The notes: a model not told the origin generated them from the letters alone. 35,328 nucleotides of DNA from Candidatus Poribacteria bacterium (GCA_028821605.1 JAPPFM010000060.1:1-35328), one strand, 5' to 3'. Positions 1 through 7,909 are shown, counted from the first letter of the stretch. A program made the numbers and translations.

Positions 1-54
1 ACCGTGTGAGCGGTTCAGCTAACTGGTACTAATAAGCCGAGGGCTTGATAACTT
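1..54 (+). rRNA. 23S ribosomal RNA, 3' end (partial)
   Basis: The stretch reading AGCTAACTGGTACTAATA, then GCCGAGGGCTTGA, is the conserved 3' terminus of bacterial 23S rRNA. Only about the last 50 nt are inside the window, so the gene begins outside it. A 5S gene follows on the same strand after a spacer of about 57 nt, as in a normal rrn operon. The exact 3' end is estimated. Confidence 0.93.
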
Positions 55-111
55 CCTTTCTTCTACCGACCCCTCATATTCTATACAATTGTCAAATATT
101 CTTATACACCT

Positions 112-230
112 TTCCGGTGGCTATAGCGAAGGGGACCCACCCGTACCCATCCCGAACACGGTAGTTAAGCCCTTCAGCGCTGATGATACTTCGGGGGCGA
201 CCCCGCGGGAAAGTAGGTCGCTGCCGGGAA
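112..230 (+). rRNA. 5S ribosomal RNA
   Basis: About 118 nt with the canonical 5S core: CCCATCCCGAACACGG at about 148-163, GTTAAGC shortly after it, and GCGGGAAAGTAGGTCG near the 3' side. The ends (TCCGGTGG and CTGCCGGGA) pair to close helix I. It lies between the 23S end and a strong intrinsic terminator, so this is the last gene of the operon. The ends are accurate to a few nt. Confidence 0.95.
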
Positions 231-240
231 ACCTCTTGAA

Positions 241-274
241 GGGCAGGTTATAAAACCTGCCCTTTTTCTTTTTT
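241..274 (+). terminator. rrn operon intrinsic terminator
   Basis: GGGCAGGTT and AACCTGCCC form a 9-bp perfect stem with a 4-nt loop, followed at once by a T-rich run (TTTTTCTTTTTT). It sits 11 nt after the 5S gene, as expected for the end of an rRNA operon. Confidence 0.95.
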
Positions 275-384
275 AAAGGCTTCTTTGAATTTCCTTTAGC
301 AGCGGACTTGAAGAGGAAATCCGTAAGTCCTAAGTAAACTATTTCTCACGCAAATCGTTTCTATACGACAGGAAGGACGGAATT

Positions 385-620
385 ATGAAACACAATCTGT
401 TTTTTCACGAAAGGTTGGTCACGCATTACTTACGGAGTCCCATATTCAGCCCTTCCGTCAAATCCTATGCTTGCGCGTGCCAGATGTAGATGGAAAACTA
501 TCTTATCTATTCTGTGAAACTGACACAGAAGATGATTTATAAAGATTATGTAAACAAATCTGGCAAGCAATCGTTGAAGGGATAAAGCAATCGGATGAAG
601 ATTACAACACTATCCTTTAG
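385..620 (+). pseudogene. Decayed reading frame of unknown function
   Basis: An ATG at 385 with a good ribosome binding site (AGGACGG) opens a frame that stops at 487. The protein-like reading continues in another frame from about 471 (LRVPDVDGKLSYLFCETD), meets TAA at 540, and resumes in the same frame (RLCKQIWQAIVEGIKQSDED) to TAG at 618. One frameshift and one stop would restore a frame of about 78 residues. I do not recognise the family. The reading is inferred from composition and could be chance. The rest of the 275-750 stretch shows no gene. Confidence 0.35.
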
Positions 621-752
621 CAGATAGATTATATTACTTCATACAACGTATATTTTTACACGCAATTAGAACGCACACCAAATTGATGTAAGGTTTCAGA
701 CTTCGTCAACAAATACGGAAGGTGTGTAAGTCGAAAGAAAAGGAAGCATATC

Positions 753-1271
753 ATGAATAGCCATTTGAGAATTCTGACAGCAATCGCTTTTACGCTGATA
801 TTGATAGCTGGTATTACTGGATGTTCAAGTGATGAAGAAAATTCCATTACAACAAATCCAGTCGCTGCTGACGCAAGTGACGAAGAGTCATCAGTCCGAT
901 ACGGTCTTGCCGATACTTATGATAATGTCCGAAACGGTGCCCGTCTGGTTATATCCTATGATGCGGCGACGGATGCCTTTACAGGTACTGTTACAAATAC
1001 GACGGGTGCGATTTTAACGCAAGTTCGCGTCGAAGTTCATTTATATGACGGTGCGGTCACGGTTGATGAACTCGGTCCCACACCGAACGTTGACCTTCAA
1101 CCCGGTGAATCGCACTCTGTCACACTTCCGGTCGGAGGCCACTCCTTTACCGAGTGGGTAGCACACCCTGAAGTCGGTCCCAGCAGTGGCGGCGGTGGTG
1201 AAGGTGGCGAAGGTGGCAACGAAGGCGGTAATGAACATGGGCCAGGTGGCGAAGGTGGCGGCGGTGGTTAA
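753..1271 (+). CDS. Putative lipoprotein, paralog 1 of 3 (FxLYD-like domain, Gly-rich tail)
   Basis: 172 residues. An N-terminal signal peptide ends in the lipobox ITGC with Cys24, so the product is expected to be lipid-anchored after Sec export. Residues about 50-140 form a beta-rich domain (NGARLVISYD, then TVTNTTG and VRVEVHLYDG) resembling FxLYD-type extracellular domains; this assignment is by eye. The last ~27 residues are a low-complexity Gly/Glu/Asn/His tail. AAGGA lies 9 nt upstream of the start. It is the first of three tandem paralogs. Its 3' flank copies the flank of paralog 2 but lacks the right arm of that terminator, so transcription probably runs on into paralog 2. The function is unknown. 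Confidence 0.85.
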   Translation: MNSHLRILTAIAFTLILIAGITGCSSDEENSITTNPVAADASDEESSVRYGLADTYDNVRNGARLVISYDAATDAFTGTVTNTTGAILTQVRVEVHLYDGAVTVDELGPTPNVDLQPGESHSVTLPVGGHSFTEWVAHPEVGPSSGGGGEGGEGGNEGGNEHGPGGEGGGGG

Positions 1272-1451
1272 GCCAACCACTTCAGCACTGATGAAACCGA
1301 GGACGCTGTTAGCAGATGCCTCCAAGGGAGCAATATACCAATCACCGCTCTTCTGTAGAGGCAAACGATAGTAGATTACATTTTATCTTTCATTAATTCA
1401 TACGATTCATACCAATTCATACAATTCATACTTTTAGAAGGGAGCATACTC

Positions 1452-2039
1452 ATGAAACGCAATTTTGGAACCCTCACGCTACTGGTTGTCATATTGATGG
1501 CAATGACTATCGGTTGTGATCGGGCAGACCGACAAATGATACCCATCGGGCCAGCACCATCAGATGAGACGATGCCCATGGGACCAGCAAGTGACGAAGA
1601 ATCCGCAGTTCGACTTGCTCTTACCGATACTTATGATAATATCCGAAACGGTGCACATCTGATTATATCCTATGACGCGGCGACGGATGCCTTTATAGGC
1701 GGTGTTACAAATACGACGGGTGCGATTTTACGCCAAGTTCGCGTCGAAATTCATTTATTTAACGATATGGGTACCGTTGGGGAACTCGGTCCAACACCGA
1801 ACGTTGACCTTATGCCCGGTGAAGTGCACGACATCGTACTTCCAGCCATGGGTCTATCCTTTAACACATGGACGGCTCATCCCGAAGTCGGTCCCAGCAG
1901 TGCTGGCGGCGGTGAAGACGATGGTGAACACGGCCAAGGTGCCGCTGGCGAAGGCGGCGGTGAAGGTGCCGGTGAAGGCGGCGAAGGCGGTGGTGAACAC
2001 GGCCAAGGTGGCGAAGGTGCTGAAGGCGGCGGTAACTAA
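1452..2039 (+). CDS. Putative lipoprotein, paralog 2 of 3 (FxLYD-like domain, Gly/Glu/His tail)
   Basis: 195 residues. The signal peptide ends at TIGC with Cys22. The mature part has a short Pro/Met-rich spacer, then the same ~95-residue domain as its neighbours (NGAHLIISYD, VRVEIHLFND, WTAHPEVGPSS). The ~40-residue tail is built from GEHGQGGEG-like units. GAAGGGAG lies 8 nt before the ATG. Identity with paralog 1 is high across the domain and continues into the 3' untranslated flank, which shows a recent tandem duplication of the whole unit. The perfect terminator at 2099 ends this transcript. The function is unknown; it is probably an outer-membrane or periplasmic lipoprotein. Confidence 0.86.
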   Translation: MKRNFGTLTLLVVILMAMTIGCDRADRQMIPIGPAPSDETMPMGPASDEESAVRLALTDTYDNIRNGAHLIISYDAATDAFIGGVTNTTGAILRQVRVEIHLFNDMGTVGELGPTPNVDLMPGEVHDIVLPAMGLSFNTWTAHPEVGPSSAGGGEDDGEHGQGAAGEGGGEGAGEGGEGGGEHGQGGEGAEGGGN

Positions 2040-2098
2040 GCCAGGCACTTCAGTACTGATGCAACTTCAGAGAGGACTCTGTTAGCAGACTCCTTCAA

Positions 2099-2127
2099 GG
2101 GAGCAATACACCTATTGCTCCCTTTTT
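2099..2127 (+). terminator. Intrinsic terminator after lipoprotein paralog 2
   Basis: GGGAGCAATA and TATTGCTCCC form a perfect 10-bp stem with a 4-nt loop (CACC), followed by TTTTT. Around 1320-1345, downstream of paralog 1, only the left half of the same structure remains (AAGGGAGCAATA). Confidence 0.93.
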
Positions 2128-2208
2128 CGTCTATATATTTGCTAACCCCGAATGTGTTGTTTAAAAGATAACGTTTACAATTCCTATTTTTCACAGAGAG
2201 GTGCATTC

Positions 2209-2715
2209 ATGAATCCGATTTATGGCGTTCTTGCCGCAAGTGCCATCATATTGGTGGCTACTATAAGTGGGTGTTCAAAAAAAGAAGAGTTGTCTGTTGA
2301 CGATGGCGGTGAGGAATCTAACGTTGAATTCGCATTGAATGAGCAATACGATAAGGTTCGTAACGGGGCCCGGCTCATTTTAAAGTACAACTCACAAAGC
2401 AATGCCTTCAAAGGCACCGTCGAAAACACCACAGACGAAACTTTGAAGCAGGTTCGGGTTGAGGTCCACTTATCAAACGGCGTGGAACTCGGTCCAACAA
2501 TCCCAGGTGACCTTGCTCCCGGTGAAAAAAGAGAAATCCTACTCACTGCGACAAGCACGAACTTCGACGGATGGACTGCGCATCCTGAAGTGGGCGAAGG
2601 TGAGCACGGTCATGGAGGAGAAGGTGGTGAGCATGGTAGAGAGGGCGAAGGTGAACACAGTCATGGAGGAGAAAGTGGCGAGCATGACAGAGAGGGAGAG
2701 GGTGAACATGACTAA
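2209..2715 (+). CDS. Putative lipoprotein, paralog 3 of 3, with 17-residue His/Glu repeats
   Basis: 168 residues from the ATG at 2209, chosen because GAGAGGTG lies just upstream and a clean signal peptide follows, ending in ISGC with Cys22. The domain matches the two upstream paralogs (NGARLILKYN, VRVEVHLSNG, WTAHPEVG) but has diverged more. From residue 131 the tail holds two tandem 17-residue repeats (GEHGHGGEGGEHGREGE and a close variant) and the start of a third, with pairs of His and many Glu. Such tails can bind metal ions; that is inference. The stop codon overlaps the start of the next gene by 8 nt, which suggests translational coupling. Confidence 0.86.
   Translation: MNPIYGVLAASAIILVATISGCSKKEELSVDDGGEESNVEFALNEQYDKVRNGARLILKYNSQSNAFKGTVENTTDETLKQVRVEVHLSNGVELGPTIPGDLAPGEKREILLTATSTNFDGWTAHPEVGEGEHGHGGEGGEHGREGEGEHSHGGESGEHDREGEGEHD
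2599..2712 (+). repeat. 51-bp tandem repeat coding for a His/Glu-rich tail
   Basis: Two full 51-bp units (2599-2649, 2650-2700) and a 12-bp partial unit (2701-2712) in frame in the third lipoprotein gene. Each unit encodes a 17-residue block beginning GEH. Confidence 0.85.
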
Positions 2716-3340
2716 GGGATTTTCGGTGTGCATCTGTTCATTTGTATTGATATGGTTGTTCGGATTCGCAACGCTTGCTTATGGCGAGAAACCTCCCGAA
2801 AATATCCTCAAAAACGGCGATTTCGACCTCAACCTTGAAGGGTGGCACCATTGGACACATGCTGATGCCGCTGCGCTTTTCCAAACCGAGGGCAAAAAGG
2901 CGGAACCGATCGCCGGAAAGAAAGTCGTCTATGTCAAAATTAGCAAAGCGGGCGCGCTATGGCATATCCAATTCTATCAGCAACCGTTTACACTGGAGAA
3001 AGGTACGACCTATACTTACAACTTGTGGGCGAAAAGCGAAAAGCCGAGAACTGTTGTAATGCGTATTCTGCATCAAGGTGCGCCGTGGAATGAGTATGCA
3101 AGGCAGACAATCAATCTGTCTGAAGCGTGGAAAGAATTCTTCATCACGTTCAAAATGACAGCAGATGATGTGAATTCGCGCGCTGGCATAATCATGGGCG
3201 AACAAAAAGTGGATGTCTGGCTCGATCATATCCGTCTCTACGAAGGCGAACATGTAAGCGACATCGAAGGTGCTAAACCACAAGTCGTTGACCCCTCAAA
3301 TAAATTGACAACAACGTGGGCTGCACTTAAAGAGTTGTAG
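2708..3340 (+). CDS. Secreted carbohydrate-binding-module (CBM4/9-like) protein
   Basis: 210 residues from the ATG at 2708, which overlaps the preceding stop (ATGACTAA). A longer in-frame opening upstream only shadows the lipoprotein gene. Residues 1-26 are a Sec signal peptide (LIWLFGFATLAYG). The mature protein begins with the CBM4/9 hallmark ENILKNGDFD...GWHHW and continues through the beta-sandwich (YTYNLWAKSEKPRTV, VWLDHIRLYEGE). It has no catalytic domain, so a sugar-binding or surface role is inferred. It ends in VDPSNKLTTTWAALKEL, a tail shared with the proteins at 3684 and 32358. Confidence 0.83.
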   Translation: MTKGFSVCICSFVLIWLFGFATLAYGEKPPENILKNGDFDLNLEGWHHWTHADAAALFQTEGKKAEPIAGKKVVYVKISKAGALWHIQFYQQPFTLEKGTTYTYNLWAKSEKPRTVVMRILHQGAPWNEYARQTINLSEAWKEFFITFKMTADDVNSRAGIIMGEQKVDVWLDHIRLYEGEHVSDIEGAKPQVVDPSNKLTTTWAALKEL

Positions 3341-3683
3341 GATGGATCTCCCAATTCCGACTGCTAACCCTTAATGGATAAAGGTTCTGGAAACCCGTTG
3401 TCACTAAGAGTTTGTTGGGTAAATCGAATAGCAATGCAATTAAGCAAAGCGAACTTTTTGTTTTCTAATACGTCTAATCCGATAACAGAGCAATTCACTT
3501 GTTGCCTACATCGGCAAGTCTGAATGCTTTCTTTAAAGGTAGTCAAACGCAAGAAATTAAGGCTACTGAGGAATTGAGCAGCTTTGCTGTGTACATCAGT
3601 GTTGATGAAATCAGTGGACGTTTTGTTTCCACCGAACGAATACATTGCACATCATGGGTTTACAATACCCAGGAGGTGAACAG
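3341..3683. other. Gene-free stretch before the LamG-like gene
   Basis: About 340 nt with no convincing gene on either strand. A 93-codon opening exists on the minus strand (3364-3645) but has no ribosome binding site and no recognisable domain. The only clear signal is the strong Shine-Dalgarno sequence AGGAGGTG at 3671-3678 for the next gene. Confidence 0.5.
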
Positions 3684-4466
3684 ATGAAATTCGGTCTATA
3701 CTTTACGCTCTTTTGCGCGGCGGTCCTTGTCTTTGCAGCCGCGTATACAGGGATAGCACACGCACAATCGATTGAAGACGGATTGGGAGGGCATTGGACT
3801 TTTGATAAGGGCGATACCGATGCTAAGGTGGCCAAAGATGCCCTTGGTGAAAACGATGGAGAGATTAAAGGTGCCCCCAAAATTGTGGAGGGCATTGTTG
3901 GCGATGCGCTCAGTTTCAACGGTAAAGAGGATTATGTCGTCATGGGTCCAGCCACAACGGGACAGGATCTTACCTACGCAATGTGGATTAAACCCGTAGC
4001 ACTGCCCGCTGGTCCGAAGGTCATCATTTGGGACGATGATCCACAAGGTGGCGGCGATTCATGGTTGGAACTTTTAGCGGATGGCACAATACAAACCCAG
4101 AGAGGGGGCGATGGGTTCGGTGTCTTCAAAACTAAGACGGCTGTCGAAGCCGGGGAATGGACGCACGTCACGTTTGTGGCTGCTGGCAAGGACGAGAAAA
4201 AGTTCCTCTACATCAATGGTGAACTCGATGCCGAGGCGGATGGAAAGATAAACAGTCGCGACACGCGCAGCCATGTCGTTGTCGCTGTTGGGCATGACCG
4301 CAACGCTTTTATCAAGCCTTTTTATTTTGAAGGTGAGATTGATGATGTTGCTGTCTACCATCGTGTTTTAGATGACAAAGAGGTTATGGAAAATTACCAA
4401 ATCGCCTTTGATGTTGAACCGGCAGGGAAACTTGCACTCACATGGGGTGCCATCAAAGCGCATTAA
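3684..4466 (+). CDS. Secreted LamG / concanavalin A-like lectin domain protein
   Basis: 260 residues from the ATG at 3684, set by AGGAGGTG six nt upstream; an opening from 3645 lacks such a site. A Sec signal peptide ends at AHA-QS (cleavage after residue 27). Residues ~30-245 form one LamG/laminin-G-3 domain: GHWTFDKGD at the start, ALSFNGKEDYVVMG, YAMWIKP, EWTHVTFV, LYINGELDAEADGK and FEGEIDDVAVYHRVL. No catalytic residues are evident, so carbohydrate or matrix binding is likely. The C-terminus VEPAGKLALTWGAIKAH is the shared tail motif seen in two other secreted proteins here. The short spacing to other exported-protein genes suggests a surface-protein cluster. Confidence 0.88.
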   Translation: MKFGLYFTLFCAAVLVFAAAYTGIAHAQSIEDGLGGHWTFDKGDTDAKVAKDALGENDGEIKGAPKIVEGIVGDALSFNGKEDYVVMGPATTGQDLTYAMWIKPVALPAGPKVIIWDDDPQGGGDSWLELLADGTIQTQRGGDGFGVFKTKTAVEAGEWTHVTFVAAGKDEKKFLYINGELDAEADGKINSRDTRSHVVVAVGHDRNAFIKPFYFEGEIDDVAVYHRVLDDKEVMENYQIAFDVEPAGKLALTWGAIKAH

Positions 4467-4471
4467 ATTCT

Positions 4472-4501
4472 TTGTATAAGCGGTCGGGTGTATGGTATAC
4501 T
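4472..4501 (+). promoter_or_regulatory. Sigma70-type promoter for the PPOX-like gene
   Basis: TTGTAT (4472-4477), an 18-nt spacer and TATACT (4496-4501), about 47 nt before the ATG at 4548. It starts right after the stop of the LamG-like gene, so the PPOX-like gene can be transcribed on its own. Confidence 0.55.
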
Positions 4502-4547
4502 ATATCTATATTCCGGCCGCTTTCTCAAATGGGAGAATTTTATAACC

Positions 4548-5087
4548 ATGGCGAAGTTATACACTCAAATTCCTCAAAAACTACAGCAATTTATCAAGGA
4601 TCAAAAAATCTTCTTCGTCGCGACTGCAACAGCCGATAGCAGAATCAATCTGTCGCCCAAAGGTATGGATTCCTTACGCGTCCTTGATGCAAACCGCGTC
4701 GCTTGGTTAAATGTAACGGGGAGTGGGAATGAGACCGCCGCGCACGTTCAAGAAAACCCACGAATGACGCTTATGTTTACCGCTTTTGAAGATAACCCCA
4801 TGATCCTCCGCCTCTATGGTACTGCAAGGGCTGTCCACAAAAACGATGCTGAATGGCAGCTGCTCTTTCCGTTGTTCCAACCGCTGCCTGGGGCAAGACA
4901 GATTTTCGATCTGACCGTTGATCTCGTGCAAACCTCTTGTGGGATGGCGGTACCACTTTATGACTACATCGGTGAAAGAGAGCAGCTCAACGCATGGGCA
5001 GAGAAGAAGGGTGACGAGGGTGTAAAGGCGTATTGGAAAGAGACCAACCACACCAGTCTTGATGGAAAGCCTACCCACTTTGCTTGA
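4548..5087 (+). CDS. Pyridoxamine 5'-phosphate oxidase family (FMN-binding split barrel) protein
   Basis: 179 residues from the ATG at 4548, with GGGAG 12 nt upstream. The 60 nt before it in the same frame lie over the promoter and are not counted. The fold is indicated by FFVATATADSRINLSPKGMDSLRVLD (residues ~21-47), the NETAAHVQENPRMTLMF segment and LRLYGTARAV, all typical of the PPOX-like flavin family. This sub-family (often annotated simply as pyridoxamine 5'-phosphate oxidase family) is not the vitamin B6 enzyme PdxH; its substrates are mostly unknown. A cytoplasmic FMN- or F420-type reductase role is inferred. Confidence 0.83.
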   Translation: MAKLYTQIPQKLQQFIKDQKIFFVATATADSRINLSPKGMDSLRVLDANRVAWLNVTGSGNETAAHVQENPRMTLMFTAFEDNPMILRLYGTARAVHKNDAEWQLLFPLFQPLPGARQIFDLTVDLVQTSCGMAVPLYDYIGEREQLNAWAEKKGDEGVKAYWKETNHTSLDGKPTHFA

Positions 5088-5117
5088 AACAACAAAACTT
5101 CAACCTAAAGAAAAAAG

Positions 5118-5250
5118 GAGAGTTATCGGTACGGTTTTTCTACGAAAAACCTTTCGGTTATCAGTTAAAAGAAAGACTTGATGAATTTAGGTTTCCCTCT
5201 TAACCGATAACTCTCACTGCGAGGAGAACCAACCGATAACCGACAACCAT
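5118..5250. repeat. Composite of heptamer-array repeats with a 13-bp inverted repeat
   Basis: GAGAGTTATCGGT (5118-5130) is repeated perfectly in inverse orientation as ACCGATAACTCTC (5203-5215). Inside are a hairpin GGTTTTTC-TAC-GAAAAACC (5133-5151) and heptamers of the form CRGTTWT. A further inverted run (AACCGATAACCGACAACC) reaches 5250, two nt before the next start codon. It belongs to the same family as 7871-7905, 8730-8762, 9006-9045 and 19372-19403. Confidence 0.75.
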
Positions 5251-5252
5251 TC

Positions 5253-7859
5253 ATGAAATTGTTGTTTATTTTTATCATCGCGCTCTTTGTAGTATTCTCA
5301 TCCGTTGCATACACGCTTCCACCGGATTCCGAACTCCAAAATGCTATCCAAACGGCTCGGCAATTCGCCAACCTCAAACCGAGGTATACCCCAAGCGAGA
5401 TCACAGAATGTGCAACCGATAGTTTTGTCACCCTCGCCAAGAATTGGCAAAACTTGCCCTCCGTGCATCGACAGCAGCTAAAAGGGATTTTCCTTCGACC
5501 CGGACTTCCCGGTAGTTTCTTCGGTGAGGTGGAGCTGCCAGAAAAATTCAACACACCACATTTCAGGTTCCATTACACACGTATCGGTCCACATGCCCCA
5601 CCGCTTGAGGATTTCCATCCACGCAATGGGGTTCCCGATTATGTTGATCTCTGTGCAGATGCGATGGAACGGGCGTACCATGTCCAAATTGATTTGATGG
5701 AATTCAAGGTTCCTTATATCGATTTTTGGGCAGCGCAGAACGGTGGCAATCATAAATATGATGTCTACCTCTTTACTTTTCCTGCGCTCGGTATCACGAC
5801 GGCAGATTGGTTTGAAGGACGCGTCTTGTCTACTGCCCTAACTGTTGCGCCCTATTTCATGATTAACTCTCGTATCTACGATTACGTCGGGAAAGCCGAG
5901 GGGATTCGCTATCTTGAGACAACCTGTACGCATGAGTTCCTGCACGGTGTCCAGTTTGGATATAATGCCTATATGCCGACATGGTTCATGGAAGCGTCCG
6001 CAACTTGGATAGAGGTGATGACATATGATGGTGGGGTTATTGACGATGGTGATACACTTCCCGATCCCGATGAACCGAACGAAACCAATTCCTATAACTA
6101 CTACATCCATCAACTTCGTCGCTGGTTTCTCATTCCCGATATTTCCCTTGAGAGTCGCATCGGTGACCACGAGTACGGTTCGGTTATCTGGACCTTGTAT
6201 ATGGCGGAGCGTTTCGGATACGATATTGTCCGGCAGTTTTACGGAAACACCACCGATGGCAGTTATCGCGAGATGGGCAATTTCTACGATGTATTTACGG
6301 ACAACGGCACCACGCTCGCGGAGGCATTCAAGACCTTCACGGTGTGGAATTATTTTACGCATACCCGCGCGAATACGGCAACTGGAATGTCGGGCTATAG
6401 GAATGCCCATCGCTTTCCGCCGATCGCTATTCATCCTAACGATGTCCACACGAGTTACCCAGTTCATGCCGATTTTGATTCAGAGTCGATGCCTGAGCAT
6501 TTCTCGTCACGGTATATTGTCTTCCGTCCGGCAGGTATTATACCGGAATTCGCAATTAAAATTGATGGGGCAGACCTTGCACCGATGAATCTTGGTCGTC
6601 TCCCACTTGACGATCAGCAGAACATTCAGAGTGAACTACAGCGGCACAGAAGTACAGGTTTGCGTGGGTGGGCTGCCAAATTTATTGTTAAGAAACGGGA
6701 TGGGACTACTGACATCCGGGAGGCGTTCACCTATCAACGTTCCCAAGAAGCGCAGATGATCTTCAAAGATTTCGGGGGCGACATTCAGGAGATTGTTCTC
6801 ATCTTAATTAATATGCACCCTGATGTCGAACGCGTCGTAATTCCGGGTGGCAGTTTTGGGGGATCTGTTAGTTATACCGCTGGCGCACCGTCAGCTGGAA
6901 CGCTTTCAAACGCGCAGGTCTCTCAAGGTACTAATGGACTGGTCGTAACGTGGGATGTTGAAAACCCGACGGGTATTCGGGAAGTCGTAATCGTCAGAAA
7001 ACGCTCTCTACTGCTGCGCGAAACAGATGTACCTCAACCTTTTGAGAATCCTGATGAGGTGCACACCGCTGCCGATAGCAATGGCGACGGCATCCCTGAA
7101 GACGATATAAATATCGTCGGACGTGTTGATGTGACGCAAAATCGGTTTGAGGACCCCACTATCTTTGAGGGGATTGATGTTGAGAGCGAGTTCTTTGATC
7201 CAAACAACCTTCACTATTACTATGCTGTTGTGCCTATTGATGCGATGGGGTTTATGGGCACGCCAAGCATTGCGCCGGCCGGTATTATCGCAAGCGTGGA
7301 TACCACAAGCGCAGCACCTGCTTTCTTTATTGATACCCAACCACACGGCACGGGTGAATGGCAGGTTGAAGTCCAAAGCACGCGACCGCTACAAGCCGCA
7401 CCTGACTTGATAGTGGAGAGTCCTGATAATAACGATTATACTGTCGTTTTAACACAGGAAACCGAGACGAAATGGCTTGGAACGCTCCGTACACACGGAT
7501 TTCCGCCGACGGGTATCTATCTCTATAAAATTCGTGGACAAACCGCTGCTGGCGTGACGGGTACCCAAATCTGGCAGGGACGAACCTTCAACTATATTGC
7601 GAACAGCGCGAATCGGAATGTTATGGTGGCACCGAACCCGCTTTATGCGGGGCAGGGTAAACACCTCACCTTCTATCCGAAGGGATTGACCGTTGAAATC
7701 TACGATGCTTTGGGAAATTTAATCAAAGTGCTAAATAGTGCATCTGAATGGGATTGCACAAACGCACGTGGCGAAATGGTCTGTACCGGACTCTACTTCT
7801 TCCGGGCAACCGATGGGAACGGATTCCAGAGTACCGGCAAATTTTGTATAGTAAAATAA
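5253..7859 (+). CDS. Secreted MXAN_6640-type putative metalloprotease with T9SS-like C-terminal domain
   Basis: 868 residues. A signal peptide spans residues 1-19. Residues ~90-260 hold the zinc protease core: H227-E228-F-L-H231 (HEFLH) followed by WFMEASATW with E247, the layout of a gluzincin and of the MXAN_6640 family. A middle region of beta-sandwich domains follows, with a DxNGDGxxxDD calcium-like loop (DSNGDGIPEDD). The last ~80 residues (VAPNP, VEIYDALGNLIKVL, GLYFFRATDGNG, GKFCIVK) match type IX secretion C-terminal sorting domains. It is therefore probably exported by Sec and then across the outer membrane; whether this organism has T9SS cannot be seen here. A purine-rich GAGGAGA lies 25 nt upstream, separated from the ATG by repeat sequence, so the start is less certain than usual. 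Confidence 0.85.
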   Translation: MKLLFIFIIALFVVFSSVAYTLPPDSELQNAIQTARQFANLKPRYTPSEITECATDSFVTLAKNWQNLPSVHRQQLKGIFLRPGLPGSFFGEVELPEKFNTPHFRFHYTRIGPHAPPLEDFHPRNGVPDYVDLCADAMERAYHVQIDLMEFKVPYIDFWAAQNGGNHKYDVYLFTFPALGITTADWFEGRVLSTALTVAPYFMINSRIYDYVGKAEGIRYLETTCTHEFLHGVQFGYNAYMPTWFMEASATWIEVMTYDGGVIDDGDTLPDPDEPNETNSYNYYIHQLRRWFLIPDISLESRIGDHEYGSVIWTLYMAERFGYDIVRQFYGNTTDGSYREMGNFYDVFTDNGTTLAEAFKTFTVWNYFTHTRANTATGMSGYRNAHRFPPIAIHPNDVHTSYPVHADFDSESMPEHFSSRYIVFRPAGIIPEFAIKIDGADLAPMNLGRLPLDDQQNIQSELQRHRSTGLRGWAAKFIVKKRDGTTDIREAFTYQRSQEAQMIFKDFGGDIQEIVLILINMHPDVERVVIPGGSFGGSVSYTAGAPSAGTLSNAQVSQGTNGLVVTWDVENPTGIREVVIVRKRSLLLRETDVPQPFENPDEVHTAADSNGDGIPEDDINIVGRVDVTQNRFEDPTIFEGIDVESEFFDPNNLHYYYAVVPIDAMGFMGTPSIAPAGIIASVDTTSAAPAFFIDTQPHGTGEWQVEVQSTRPLQAAPDLIVESPDNNDYTVVLTQETETKWLGTLRTHGFPPTGIYLYKIRGQTAAGVTGTQIWQGRTFNYIANSANRNVMVAPNPLYAGQGKHLTFYPKGLTVEIYDALGNLIKVLNSASEWDCTNARGEMVCTGLYFFRATDGNGFQSTGKFCIVK

Positions 7860-7870
7860 TGGAAAGTTTT

Positions 7871-7905
7871 CAGTTTTCAGTTTTCAGTTTTCAGTTAAAG
7901 AGGGA
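7871..7905 (+). repeat. Heptamer-array repeat, copy B
   Basis: Three tandem CAGTTTT heptamers and one CAGTTAA, followed by AGAGGGA. It lies between the metalloprotease stop and the lipoprotein start; its terminal GAGGGA is the only candidate ribosome binding site for the lipoprotein. Confidence 0.85.
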
Positions 7906-7909
7906 TCTG

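Noticed and set aside
1041-1364. Minus-strand and alternate-frame openings across the lipoprotein genes
   Set aside because: They result from the GGC-rich repeats coding for Gly tails; composition is Ala/Thr- or Val/Lys-rich low complexity.
3364-3645. 93-codon minus-strand frame
   Set aside because: No Shine-Dalgarno sequence, no recognised domain and no conserved context; could be an old remnant but not supported.
7859-7909. Earlier start of the lipoprotein at ATG 7859
   Set aside because: It would translate the heptamer repeat ahead of the signal peptide; the ATG at 7910 gives a clean lipobox signal.
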